Shown here piece by piece: positions 25,457-32,897 of a stretch of 32,897 bases of DNA. Made by a program: the position numbers and the translations under genes. Below the pieces are notes generated by a model, which was not told the origin of the DNA, did not search any database, and saw nothing but the letters and a program-made list of their open reading frames with translations. Every line of letters begins with the position of its first letter. The first letter of the stretch is position 1. The DNA comes from Candidatus Borkfalkia excrementavium (GTDB lineage Bacteria > Bacillota > Clostridia > Christensenellales > Borkfalkiaceae): the NCBI GenBank assembly GCA_019115945.1, contig DXCO01000029.1:1-32897 (forward strand), read 5' to 3'.

Positions 25457-25485
25457 TTGTAATTTTTCGATCGTTATGGTATAAT
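25457..25485 (+). promoter_or_regulatory. Promoter of fucO
   Basis: TTGTAA (25457-25462) and TATAAT (25480-25485) with a 17-base spacer and a TGG extension. The short leader carries GGAGGG 8 bases before the ATG. Confidence 0.8.
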
Positions 25486-25514
25486 ATTTTAAAAAAATAT
25501 GGAGGGTTCTTACT

Positions 25515-26666
25515 ATGGCAAGAATGGTACTCAACGAAACGAGTTATTTCGGCGCCGGCTGCCGCAAAGAAGTCGCGGGAGAACTTGCGCGCCGCAACAT
25601 GAAAAAGGCGTTTGTCGTAACGGACAAAGATCTGGTCAAATTCGGCGTTGCCAAAAAGGTGACGGACGTGCTCGACGAGGCGAAAGTCTCTTACGATATT
25701 TTCGACGACGTCAAAGCGAATCCGACGATCGCAAACGTGAAAAACGGACTTGCCGCTTTCAAAAAATCCAAGGCGGACGTCATCATCGCGATCGGCGGCG
25801 GCTCCGTCATCGATACGGCCAAAGCCATCGGCATCATTGCGGAAAACCCCGAGTTTGCGGACGTGAAGTCCCTTGAGGGCACGGCGGACACGAAGAACAA
25901 GAGTTTCCCCGTCATCGCTTTTGCGACGACGTCCGGCACCGCGGCGGAAGTTACGATCAACTACGTCATCACTGACGAAGAGGCGGGCAGAAAACTCGTC
26001 TGCGTCGATCCCAACGATATGCCCCTCATCGCGTTCAACGATGCGGAGATGCTCATGAGCATGCCCAAGGGGCTGACGGCAGCGACGGGCATGGATGCGC
26101 TCACGCACGCGATCGAGGCGTACATCACGCCCGGCGCGACGCCCATTTCTGACCTTCTGACCTGGAACAGCATCAAATTTATCGCAGAAAACCTTGAAGC
26201 CGCGGTCAAAGACGGCAGCAACGCCTCCGCGCGCGAGGGGATGGCTTACGGCTCGTACGTTGCGGGCATGGCGTTCTCCAACGTCGGTTTGGGCATCGTG
26301 CATTCCATGGCGCACCCGCTCGGCGCACGCTACGATATTGCGCACGGCGTCGCGAACGCACTGCTTTTGCCGTACGTCATGGAGTACAATAAACCCGCCG
26401 CTCTCAAAAAGTTCGGCGACATCGCCCGCGCGATGGGCGTAGACGTGAAGGGCATGAGCGACGATGAGGCGGCCGATGCCGCGATCGAGGCTGTCCGCAA
26501 ACTGTCCAAGGCGATCGGGATCCCTCAGAAACTGCACGAACTGGGCATCAAGGAAGAACAGTTGAAACAACTTTCCGAAGATGCGTTCATCGATCCCTGC
26601 ACGGGCGGCAATCCCCGCAAAACCTCCCCTGCGGAAATTCTCGAAATTTACAAAAAAGCCCTTTGA
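25515..26666 (+). CDS. fucO: Iron-dependent alcohol dehydrogenase, lactaldehyde reductase type
   Basis: A 383-residue group III (iron-containing) alcohol dehydrogenase. It matches lactaldehyde:1,2-propanediol oxidoreductase (FucO) along its length: MVLNETSYFG near the start, the cofactor loop IAIGGGSVIDTAKAIGII, FATTSGTAAEVTINYVITDEE, the iron ligands in ATGMDALTHAIEAY (Asp, His), VHSMAHPLGA and AHGVANALLLP (His), and the C-terminal CTGGNPR. In known pathways it reduces lactaldehyde from fucose or rhamnose to 1,2-propanediol. No other fucose or rhamnose genes are adjacent, so it may serve a broader alcohol role. It has its own promoter and terminator. Confidence 0.9.
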   Translation: MARMVLNETSYFGAGCRKEVAGELARRNMKKAFVVTDKDLVKFGVAKKVTDVLDEAKVSYDIFDDVKANPTIANVKNGLAAFKKSKADVIIAIGGGSVIDTAKAIGIIAENPEFADVKSLEGTADTKNKSFPVIAFATTSGTAAEVTINYVITDEEAGRKLVCVDPNDMPLIAFNDAEMLMSMPKGLTAATGMDALTHAIEAYITPGATPISDLLTWNSIKFIAENLEAAVKDGSNASAREGMAYGSYVAGMAFSNVGLGIVHSMAHPLGARYDIAHGVANALLLPYVMEYNKPAALKKFGDIARAMGVDVKGMSDDEAADAAIEAVRKLSKAIGIPQKLHELGIKEEQLKQLSEDAFIDPCTGGNPRKTSPAEILEIYKKAL

Positions 26667-26676
26667 TTTTAGAAAT

Positions 26677-26715
26677 AAAAGGCGCCTGCACACGAAAGCG
26701 TGCAGGCGCCTTTTT
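26677..26715. terminator. Terminator between fucO and the pentapeptide gene
   Basis: A 15-base-pair stem (AAAA plus GGCGCCTGCAC, 26677-26691, with GTGCAGGCGCC plus TTTT, 26700-26714), with a T5 tail at 26711-26715. The AAAA side allows it to act on both convergent transcripts. Confidence 0.9.
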
Positions 26716-26736
26716 GTATGTGGCAGGGGAACCCCT

Positions 26737-27360
26737 TTATTCCACGTCTATGCCGAGCGCGCGCAGAAAGGCCGCGGATTGCAGAAGTCCGATCTTAGCG
26801 CCCTTGAGTTCGGACAAGGATTCCGAAATTTCTATGCCGGAGATATCCGAATCGCAAAGATCCAGCCCCTTCAGCGGCGTGCGGAAAAAATTCACGCGGG
26901 CAAAACAGCATTTTTCGACGGATACGTTTTTCATTTGCGCCATGGCGATGTCCGCGCCCCTCAGGTTGCATTCCGAAAGCGACAGGGCATTGAATTTCTG
27001 TGCGTTGAAATTCGCATAGGACAGGTTGCAGTCTTTGAAAGACGCATCCCGCAGCGCGCCTTCAGAAAAATCTGCGCCCACGCCTTTGCAGCCGACGAAC
27101 TGCACTCTGCGGAAGCACGCTTTGGTAAATTTTGTGCCCGACAGATTGCAGTTTTCAAAAATCGCGTCCGAAACATCCGCGCCGCGAAAATCCGCGTCGC
27201 TGAAATCGCAGTTATCGAATATGCATTCGGCGATCTCGGCCCCGCCGTATGCCGCTTTTGCGGCGTTCAGCCGGCTCAAGCGCAGGCCTTCGGTGCGTTC
27301 CGCATCGAGCGCGCCGCCCTCGCGTACGGGCCCCGAAAATTTAGGAGAAAGAATGTTCAT
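26737..27360 (-). CDS. Pentapeptide repeat protein (Qnr-like)
   Basis: A 207-residue protein built of A(D/N)(L/F)XX-type pentapeptides (CDFSDADFRGADVSDAIF, CNLSGTKF, ANFNAQKF, CNLRGADI and others), which fold into a right-handed beta-helix mimicking DNA. The length, the central break and a C-terminal ELKGAKIGLLQSAAFLRALG helix recall Qnr-type proteins that protect DNA gyrase. That role is only suggested. The start is ATG 27360. A GTG further upstream (27387) lies inside the promoter spacer and cannot be used. No ribosome site is present, since the ATG is six bases from the -10 box, which points to a leaderless mRNA. Confidence 0.82.
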   Translation of the reverse strand: MNILSPKFSGPVREGGALDAERTEGLRLSRLNAAKAAYGGAEIAECIFDNCDFSDADFRGADVSDAIFENCNLSGTKFTKACFRRVQFVGCKGVGADFSEGALRDASFKDCNLSYANFNAQKFNALSLSECNLRGADIAMAQMKNVSVEKCCFARVNFFRTPLKGLDLCDSDISGIEISESLSELKGAKIGLLQSAAFLRALGIDVE

Positions 27361-27366
27361 ATGCTC

Positions 27367-27395
27367 ATTATATGGCCTCTGGCGCACTTTGTCAA
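27367..27395 (-). promoter_or_regulatory. Promoter of the pentapeptide gene, no leader
   Basis: On the minus strand, perfect TTGACA (27390-27395) and TATAAT (27367-27372) with a 17-base spacer. Six bases (GAGCAT) separate the -10 box from the ATG, so transcription should start at or beside the start codon. Confidence 0.8.
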
Positions 27396-27406
27396 GGTCT
27401 TATATT

Positions 27407-28174
27407 TTATTTGTTGTTCATATGTATATAAAAAAACTTATTGCGATATTGCGTCGGCGTTATTCCTTCGTGATATTTGAAAAATTTTACGAAAAGATTT
27501 TCCTCTTCAAATCCGCAGTTCGCAGCGATCTCTTTGATCGAATCGTTTGTATTGATGAGGACAGACTCTATATACGAAATGCGATGTTTGATGATTCCCG
27601 CTTTCAGATCCATTCCGAATTCTTTTTTATAAATGCGGGACAAGTAGTCTGTACTATACCCGAAATGGCTTGCAACGGCCCTTGCAGTGAGCGGCCGGCT
27701 TGAAAGAATGCGGATATATTCGTTCGCTTCAAAGGCAATCTTGTTGCGGTATTCGGTGGAAGTGTTCAAGGACAGCAGAAATTTTGCGAGCGTAAGTTCG
27801 CACAATAACAGATTTGATTTTGAAAAATGCATGATTTCCTTAAAACTGCGTTCGGTATTGGGGGCAGCCGGCGCGCATAATTTCGGAATGCCAAAAAACG
27901 GTAAATCGTTTGTGCAGAAATGCAACCAAAAGAAAGAGGTATGTCCGGTACTGATTTCTGTGCCCGCATGTTCGAGGTTCGGTTCGAGAAGCAGCATTTC
28001 CCCTTTGCGGAAGGAATATATGTTTTTCTCTTCTCGGATGCAAATTTCCCCCTCTGTAACGTAGATCAGTTCGTAACTGTCTATTACTCTTTTCGGGTGC
28101 GTCCATACACTTTCGGTATCGAACAACCCCATCCCCATGTAAGAAAGCGTCGCAGAATTATTGAATGCAATCAT
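27407..28174 (-). CDS. AraC-family transcriptional regulator
   Basis: A 255-residue regulator. The N-terminal half is a cupin-like sensor domain (SYELIYVTEGEICIREE, FRKGEMLLLEPNLEH). The C-terminal half has two helix-turn-helix motifs: LTARAVASHFGYSTDYLSRIYKKEFG and SIKEIAANCGFEEENLFVKFFKYHEGITPTQYR. ATG 28174 is chosen because AAAGGTG lies 12 bases upstream; a GTG at 28189 is an alternative. It is divergent from the GH127 gene with overlapping promoters, so it most likely controls that gene in response to a sugar. The DNA here is visibly AT-richer than the flanks. Confidence 0.9.
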   Translation of the reverse strand: MIAFNNSATLSYMGMGLFDTESVWTHPKRVIDSYELIYVTEGEICIREEKNIYSFRKGEMLLLEPNLEHAGTEISTGHTSFFWLHFCTNDLPFFGIPKLCAPAAPNTERSFKEIMHFSKSNLLLCELTLAKFLLSLNTSTEYRNKIAFEANEYIRILSSRPLTARAVASHFGYSTDYLSRIYKKEFGMDLKAGIIKHRISYIESVLINTNDSIKEIAANCGFEEENLFVKFFKYHEGITPTQYRNKFFYIHMNNK

Positions 28175-28203
28175 GTCGGATTTTTTCACCTTTTTCTTAT
28201 TTT

Positions 28204-28232
28204 TTGCATTGAATATGTTGGATAAATATAAT
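28204..28232 (+). promoter_or_regulatory. Promoter of the GH127 gene
   Basis: TTGCAT (28204-28209) and TATAAT (28227-28232) with a 17-base spacer. A second TATAAT overlaps at 28232-28237. The -10 box overlaps that of the opposite promoter. Confidence 0.7.
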
Positions 28233-28253
28233 ATAATTTGATCATAAAGTCAA
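28225..28253 (-). promoter_or_regulatory. Promoter of the AraC regulator gene
   Basis: On the minus strand, TTGACT (28248-28253) and TATATT (28225-28230) with a 17-base spacer. It shares bases with the GH127 promoter, so polymerase binding to one should exclude the other. Confidence 0.7.
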
Positions 28254-28270
28254 CTAAAAGGAGAATAAAG

Positions 28271-30124
28271 ATGCAAAATCCAGAAATTTTGTCTTTTCGG
28301 AATGTAAACTTGCATGACGGATTTTGGGCGAGAAGATATATTTTAAACAAAAATATTTCTCTGGAAAGTGTCAGGCAACAGTTCGAACGGACCGCAAGAT
28401 TTGACGCCCTTCGGTTTAATTATCTTAAAAACGGGCGCCATATTCACTATTATTATGATTCCGATGCGGCAAAATGGATCGAAGCGGTATCGTATCTTAT
28501 CGAAAAAGACCGCCCGTCCATGGCAGAGAACGAGGCGTTCATCGATGAATTGGTCGATTGTATGAAACGGGCACAGCGCGACGACGGATATCTCAATTCA
28601 TATTTTCAGCAAATTGCTCCCGATGAAATATTTCGCAATAGAGAATGCCATGAGTTATACTGTGCGGGACACCTGATCGAGGCGGCCGTCGCATATGCGA
28701 AGGCGACGGGTAAGCGTAAATTTTTGCATATCATGGAAAAATATTGCGATTATATTTGCCGTGTATTTATCGAAGAGAAAAGCGCTGCGTTTGTTACGCC
28801 CGGCCATGAGGAAATAGAACTCGCGCTGATTAAATTGTATCGCTTTACGCACAGAAAAAAATACTTGGAAATGGCGGAGTTTTTTTTAAAAAATCGCGGT
28901 GTCTGGGCAAAAGAGTTGATGAATGAAGAGAATACTTTTTGCAAACAGGATGATTGCGATATTTTCAATTTGCATAAAGCGGTGGGGCATTGTGTCCGCG
29001 CGCTCTATCTGTATTGCGGGATTGCCGACTTGGCTTTAGAAAGAGAAGACATAACACTCAGGCAAAATCTTCAGAAAGTATTTGAAGATATTGTCGGTCA
29101 TAAAATGTATATTACGGGCGGCGTAGGATCATCGCATCGGGGCGAATGTTTTACGGCCGAATACGATCTGCCCAATCATACCGCATACAGCGAGAGTTGT
29201 GCTTCCATAGCCATGATTCTGTTTGCGCTCCGCATGCGAAAACTGGAACGAAACGCTAAGTACGGTCACGTTATCGAACGTATTATGTATAATTCGCTGC
29301 TCTCTTCTTGTTCTCTTGACGGAAAATCCTTTTTTTATGTAAACCCTTTGGAAATAGCACTGGAAGAATACGGCAGGGAGAGTTGCATCCCGAAGGATAG
29401 TGCGGAATGGTTACCTATAAAACAGAGAAAGGAAGTTTTCGATTGTTCCTGTTGTCCGCCCAATCTCAACCGTTTTTTTGCTGAGATCGGCAGCGTGATC
29501 GCCGTTTGCGAGGAAGATGCGTTATTTGTCGAACAATATGTTTCGTCTGACTTGACAACTGCTTTCGGCTCCGTTTCCATTCGCGAACAATATGCGCTTG
29601 ACGGCTGTGTGGATATTTTTTCGGAAAATTATGGAAAAGATCGGCTGGCGGTAAGGATACCCGAGTGGAGCCGTTCTTTAGACTGCGTGTTGAACGGCGA
29701 AAAAGTGCTTCCGGAATGTAAGGAAGGATATGCTTATTTTACGGTCGGGAAAAATTTTTCTCTGTCTCTGAATTTTCATATCGCGCCCGTTTTTGTTTCG
29801 GCAAATCCGAATGTCCGAGCAAATGTGGGCAGGGTGGCATTGACGTACGGACCTGTCGTATATTGCTTGGAAGGGGTGGAAAACGGTACAAGGCTGAATC
29901 GGATTTCTGTTTCTCCATCCGCAGCAAAAGAGGCGAAAATGATTCTTGCGTTTCACGGCCTGTACTCTGTCGAGATGGAAGGGTTTATCGACAAAGAGCA
30001 GGATTTGCTGTATTTCCCTGCGAGGGCAAGTGAAAAAGAAGGGAAAAAACTGACGTTTATTCCATATTTTGCGTTCGCAAACCGAGGTGAGAGCGATATG
30101 CTCGTATGGGTACGCCGCGCTTGA
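28271..30124 (+). CDS. GH127-family glycosidase (beta-L-arabinofuranosidase-like)
   Basis: A 617-residue cytoplasmic enzyme (no signal peptide). It matches the DUF1680/GH127 family, whose best-known member releases beta-L-arabinofuranose using a zinc-bound cysteine nucleophile. The putative zinc and catalytic set is Glu308 and Cys310 (YSESCAS) and Cys394-Cys395 (DCSCCPPN). The N-terminal alpha/alpha barrel includes GYLNSYFQ, CHELYCAGHLIEAAVAY and GHCVRALYLY. The start is ATG 28271 after AAAGGAG. Base composition is lower in GC than most of the window, as in the neighbouring AraC gene, which suggests they came together by transfer. Confidence 0.9.
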   Translation: MQNPEILSFRNVNLHDGFWARRYILNKNISLESVRQQFERTARFDALRFNYLKNGRHIHYYYDSDAAKWIEAVSYLIEKDRPSMAENEAFIDELVDCMKRAQRDDGYLNSYFQQIAPDEIFRNRECHELYCAGHLIEAAVAYAKATGKRKFLHIMEKYCDYICRVFIEEKSAAFVTPGHEEIELALIKLYRFTHRKKYLEMAEFFLKNRGVWAKELMNEENTFCKQDDCDIFNLHKAVGHCVRALYLYCGIADLALEREDITLRQNLQKVFEDIVGHKMYITGGVGSSHRGECFTAEYDLPNHTAYSESCASIAMILFALRMRKLERNAKYGHVIERIMYNSLLSSCSLDGKSFFYVNPLEIALEEYGRESCIPKDSAEWLPIKQRKEVFDCSCCPPNLNRFFAEIGSVIAVCEEDALFVEQYVSSDLTTAFGSVSIREQYALDGCVDIFSENYGKDRLAVRIPEWSRSLDCVLNGEKVLPECKEGYAYFTVGKNFSLSLNFHIAPVFVSANPNVRANVGRVALTYGPVVYCLEGVENGTRLNRISVSPSAAKEAKMILAFHGLYSVEMEGFIDKEQDLLYFPARASEKEGKKLTFIPYFAFANRGESDMLVWVRRA

Positions 30125-30144
30125 CGCATTTTGATTTCGAATCG

Positions 30145-30202
30145 TTTAAATATAGAAAACCTCCCGCGGACCAATGTCTGCGGGAGGTTTTCTATATTTA
30201 AA
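30145..30202. terminator. Very long bidirectional terminator hairpin
   Basis: A 27-base-pair stem (30145-30171 with 30176-30202) with one G-T pair and a CAAT loop. It has a GC-rich core and AT-rich ends (TTTAAATATAG). It separates the convergent GH127 and oxidoreductase genes. Confidence 0.88.
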
Positions 30203-30210
30203 AAAGGTGA

Positions 30211-31275
30211 TTATTTCAAGACGACTTCATGGCCTGTCTTTGCCGATTCATACACAGCGTCGAGAATGCGCATGATCTCAATGCCGTCGTCGGCGGTGGA
30301 AATAAGATCCTGTTCTCCTTTGATCGCGCCGACAAAATTGGCAAGTTCCGCGGCAAACTCCGATCCGTCAAATCCGGTGCGGGAAGCAAAGCGGATATCC
30401 GACATCCTGTTTTCGGTCACGGTGTGGAACACGAGATCGGGGTCGATGGTGATGCCGCCCTTCGTTCCGAACAGTTCGACTTTGCCCTCGTCTTTTTCTA
30501 CGTTCAGGCTGTAACTCGTTTCTACGGTCAGCGTGCTGCCGTTGTCGAAGCGGATCATGGCGCATGCGAGATCTTCCACGTCGCACACGTCTTCTTTTCC
30601 GCGGTAACTGGCCGAAACGTAAGCCTTTCTGTCTGCCAGCTCCTCGCGGTTATAAAGTTTCGTATAAGTCGCGCCGTATACGGATACGGGTTTGGGATTG
30701 CCTTCAAGATAGCGCACCAGGTCGATCACGTGCACGCCGAGGTCGATGAGCGGTCCGCCGCCCGAGCGGGCTTTGTCCGAAAACCAGCCGCCGGGGTTGC
30801 CGTTGCGGCGTATGTAGGTCGCTTTCGCGTAATAGATGTCTCCCATCTGTCCGTGCGCGATCAGGTCTTTCGCAAGCGCCGCGTCTTTGCCGAAGCGGCG
30901 GACGAACCCGATGCCGAGTATTTTTCCCGCCTTTTTCGCCGCAGCGCGCATCTCTTCCGCCTGTTTCGCGCTCATCGCCATGGGTTTTTCGCAGAAGACG
31001 TGTTTGCCCGCTTCCAGCGCCATGATAGAGCAGGGGGCGTGTCCGTTGTTCCAGGTGCACACGCTCACCGCGTCCAGTTCGGGCAGTTCTGCAAGCATCT
31101 TTTTTTCATCTGTATACAGGCGCGTGATGCCGTATTTTTCACCCTTTTCGTGCAAAATCTTTTCGTCGATATCGCAAAACGCGTACAGTTCGCAGTCGGG
31201 ATTGCTCAGATATCCCTCGATATGGCAGGAGGAAATGTTTCCCACGCCGATCACGCCGATCTTCAATTTACTCAT
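30211..31275 (-). CDS. Gfo/Idh/MocA-family oxidoreductase
   Basis: A 354-residue NAD(P)-dependent sugar or inositol dehydrogenase-like enzyme. It has the Rossmann start KIGVIGVGNISSCH, the family EKP motif (VFCEKPMAMSAKQAEEM) with the catalytic Lys, and GGGPLIDLGVHVIDLVRYL with Asp and His of the active site. The ATG at 31275 uses a GGAGG site formed by the last codons of the upstream isomerase gene, 3 bases away. The two genes thus form a translationally linked operon, a pairing common in sugar and polyol catabolism. The substrate is unknown. Confidence 0.9.
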   Translation of the reverse strand: MSKLKIGVIGVGNISSCHIEGYLSNPDCELYAFCDIDEKILHEKGEKYGITRLYTDEKKMLAELPELDAVSVCTWNNGHAPCSIMALEAGKHVFCEKPMAMSAKQAEEMRAAAKKAGKILGIGFVRRFGKDAALAKDLIAHGQMGDIYYAKATYIRRNGNPGGWFSDKARSGGGPLIDLGVHVIDLVRYLEGNPKPVSVYGATYTKLYNREELADRKAYVSASYRGKEDVCDVEDLACAMIRFDNGSTLTVETSYSLNVEKDEGKVELFGTKGGITIDPDLVFHTVTENRMSDIRFASRTGFDGSEFAAELANFVGAIKGEQDLISTADDGIEIMRILDAVYESAKTGHEVVLK

Positions 31276-31278
31276 GAT

Positions 31279-32118
31279 TTAACCTCCGATATGTTTTTTC
31301 AGGAAAGAGACGGCCGCCGCAATATCTTTGGAAGGCGTGTCTCCGCACTCGCGCTCGATGGTCAGATACCCGTCGTATCCGATCTCTCTGAGCGCGGCAA
31401 TGTAATCGTTCCAGGGTACGCCGCCCTCGCCCAAAGGCATCTCTTTGATATGTTCGCCCCAATCGGCCTGTTCCAGCCCGAAATAAGAGGGGGCATAAAG
31501 GGTGCGCGTATCCGATTTTTTGAGCATGATCCCGTCTTTTGCGTGCGTATGCACGATATAATCTTTCAGTACGCGCACCGATTCGGCGGGGTTGTCTCCC
31601 GCGCACATGACGAGGTTCGCGGGGTCAAGGTTGACCGCCACGCCGCGGCTGCCCAGACCGTCCAGGAATGCCTTGAGGCGTACGGCCGTTTCGGGTCCCG
31701 TTTCCACGGCAAAATGTCCGCCCATGGAATCGGCAAACTCCGCAAGTTCGCGGCAGACGAGGTGCATGCTTTCATATTGCGGGCAGTTTATTTCTTCGGG
31801 CACGACGCCGATATGCGTGGTCACGATATCCGTTCCCAGTTCTTTTGCGATTTCCATGATCCGCTTTTCCCGGTCGATGAGCGCGCGGTCTTTCGTATAA
31901 TACATGGCGCAGCCGAAATCGCCGCACAGCGCCGAAACTTCCAGCCCTTCTCCCTCCAGCATGCTCTTGACTTCGCGCACATTTTCCCTGGTCATTTTTT
32001 CGTGCACCGTCTCGGAATTTGCGTACATCTGCACGCCGTTCACGCCGAGTGCGGCCGCTTCCTTCACCGCTTCCGCAAACTTTTTGCGGAAACTTTCCAA
32101 AATAACGCCTATTTTCAA
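31279..32118 (-). CDS. Sugar phosphate isomerase/epimerase (xylose isomerase-like TIM barrel)
   Basis: A 279-residue TIM-barrel protein of the AP endonuclease 2/xylose isomerase-like family. Metal-binding residues fit Glu in FAVETGPET, Asp in VNLDPANLV, His in VHTHAKDG and Glu in LTIEREC. It starts at TTG 32118, since a GGAGG site lies 9 bases upstream and no ATG is near. It is the first gene of the pair with the oxidoreductase and probably isomerises or epimerises a sugar or inositol derivative; the exact reaction is unknown. It is driven by a promoter overlapping the terminator of the AraC gene upstream. Confidence 0.87.
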   Translation of the reverse strand: MKIGVILESFRKKFAEAVKEAAALGVNGVQMYANSETVHEKMTRENVREVKSMLEGEGLEVSALCGDFGCAMYYTKDRALIDREKRIMEIAKELGTDIVTTHIGVVPEEINCPQYESMHLVCRELAEFADSMGGHFAVETGPETAVRLKAFLDGLGSRGVAVNLDPANLVMCAGDNPAESVRVLKDYIVHTHAKDGIMLKKSDTRTLYAPSYFGLEQADWGEHIKEMPLGEGGVPWNDYIAALREIGYDGYLTIERECGDTPSKDIAAAVSFLKKHIGG

Positions 32119-32165
32119 TTTTCAGATCCTCCGTTTCTTTTTCCCCTGATGCGGGGATCGCTTTT

Positions 32166-32194
32166 ATTATAAAAAAAACCGCGGCGGAAAGCAA
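32166..32194 (-). promoter_or_regulatory. Promoter of the isomerase-oxidoreductase operon, inside a terminator
   Basis: On the minus strand, TTGCTT (32189-32194) and TATAAT (32166-32171) with a 17-base spacer. The -35 box lies in the loop of the upstream terminator and the -10 box follows its T run. A small hairpin (TCCCC/GGGGA, 32142-32157) lies in the leader. Confidence 0.6.
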
Positions 32195-32204
32195 TCCCGC
32201 CGCG
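32171..32204 (-). terminator. Terminator of the upstream AraC regulator gene
   Basis: On the minus strand, a perfect 8-base-pair stem CGCGGCGG/CCGCCGCG (32180-32187 with 32197-32204), loop of nine, and then eight T. Confidence 0.85.
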
Positions 32205-32235
32205 TAATGCGTTACTGTCAAAATCTACGATTTTT

Positions 32236-32897
32236 TTATTTTGTCTCTTTTGTGCTCCGCACGCTGCGCAAGGTGCGGTAATAGGTGTTCTGGCTCACGA
32301 ATCCGCACAGCATGGCCGCTTTGCCCGCCGGAATGTCCGGCTCCGCTTTCATGAGCGCCTCCGTCTCGCGCAGGCGGATGCGGTTGAGGTAATCGCGGAA
32401 ATGCGAATCGGTGAACCGATTGAACAGGGAAGAAAAGTAATTGGGGCTGTACCCGAACTTTTCCGCAAGCGAAGCAACGGACAGTTCTTCCGCAAAATGC
32501 GCGTCTATGTATTGCAGGACTTCCGCAATGAATCTTCCTTCCTCTCCGTTCTTTTTTTCCGTGGGAGGGTAACGGTCTGCAAGGTAACCGAGGATCCAAT
32601 CCGCAAGCCCGTGTTTCATCAGTGCGTTATACGTATTCCAATCTTCGGCGGCGGATGCGAGCAAAGAGAGGAGACGTGCGTTTTTATCCTCTCCGGCATA
32701 CATGAACATGGGAAAAGTGCCGCCGTAGCGGGTATGAAAATTTTTCAGATACGCATCCGACAGCACGATGACGTAAGCCTCCGAATGGAAGGCCGTCTTA
32801 TAAACGTGCGTCACGTAGTTATCCGCAAAAAACACGTCGCCCGTGTGCAGCGTCCGCTCTTCGCCGTTTCCGCGCGCGGTAAATTCCCCCTCGGCCA
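32236..32897 (-). CDS. AraC-family transcriptional regulator, partial (N-terminus beyond window)
   Basis: The reading frame is open to the window edge, so the start is missing; about 220 residues are visible. The visible N-terminal portion is cupin-like (RTLHTGDVFFADNYVTHVYK). The C-terminal domain has two helix-turn-helix motifs, LSVASLAEKFGYSPNYFSSLFNRFTDSHFRDYL and the second ending in GFVSQNTYYRTLRSVRSTKETK. It is upstream of, and co-oriented with, the isomerase-oxidoreductase operon, and is the likely regulator of that operon. A terminator and a new promoter separate them. Confidence 0.87.
   Translation of the reverse strand, partial: AEGEFTARGNGEERTLHTGDVFFADNYVTHVYKTAFHSEAYVIVLSDAYLKNFHTRYGGTFPMFMYAGEDKNARLLSLLASAAEDWNTYNALMKHGLADWILGYLADRYPPTEKKNGEEGRFIAEVLQYIDAHFAEELSVASLAEKFGYSPNYFSSLFNRFTDSHFRDYLNRIRLRETEALMKAEPDIPAGKAAMLCGFVSQNTYYRTLRSVRSTKETK

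Noticed and set aside
30229-32172. Long open frame of about 647 codons on the plus strand across the oxidoreductase and isomerase
   Set aside because: It mirrors two well-supported minus-strand genes and shows no recognisable domain.
1-32897. CRISPR arrays, insertion sequences or prophage genes
   Set aside because: No regularly spaced direct repeats, transposase or phage genes were seen on either strand.

Overview
This window most likely comes from an anaerobic, Gram-positive-type bacterium of the Clostridia. The evidence is a complete rnfCDGEAB operon in the clostridial order, consensus sigma-A promoters with 17-18 base spacers and frequent extended -10 elements, GGAGG-type ribosome sites, TTG starts, a tRNA gene with an encoded CCA end, and many T-tailed intrinsic terminators. 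Coding regions are fairly GC-rich, while promoters are sharply AT-rich. Nothing here fixes a genus.

Layout. Bases 1-1150: the start of a lipoprotein gene on the minus strand, then two adjacent half-length TauE/SafE-type membrane proteins. Bases 1216-8036: the Rnf ferredoxin:NAD+ oxidoreductase operon (C, D, G, E, A, B), tightly overlapped, followed by a HAD phosphatase. Bases 8037-11473: an Ppx/GppA phosphatase with an HD domain, maf, and a divergent MreB-like actin homologue. Bases 11500-13289: a convergent acyl-CoA synthetase gene. Bases 13328-14187: two tandem, related, tail-anchored winged-helix-like small proteins. Bases 14191-19192: uvrB and uvrA behind a consensus promoter with operator-like palindromes. 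Bases 19202-19645: tRNA-Glu(CTC) and a probable 6S-like small RNA, both on the minus strand. Bases 19659-25084: a pyridoxamine kinase on the minus strand, divergent from SDR, glpK, a hexapeptide acetyltransferase, thyA and folA on the plus strand. Bases 25176-25395: a fused remnant of a two-component system. Bases 25457-27395: fucO, facing a Qnr-like pentapeptide protein. Bases 27407-32897: carbohydrate genes, with an AraC regulator divergent from a GH127 glycosidase in an AT-richer patch, then a sugar isomerase, an oxidoreductase and a second, partial AraC regulator on the minus strand.

The most striking feature is RnfD. It is 726 residues, about twice the usual length. After the normal membrane domain there is an extra membrane helix and three tandem repeats of about 105 residues that resemble the FMN-binding domain of RnfG. 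Each repeat ends in an ApbE-type flavinylation-like motif. With the normal sites in RnfD and RnfG, the complex could carry up to five covalent flavins, which suggests an extended extracytoplasmic flavin relay. Other points of interest are a pentapeptide gene whose start codon sits six bases after a consensus -10 element (probably leaderless), a perfect 10-base inverted repeat around the uvrB -35 box, the chimeric two-component remnant, and the paired membrane-anchored winged-helix proteins.
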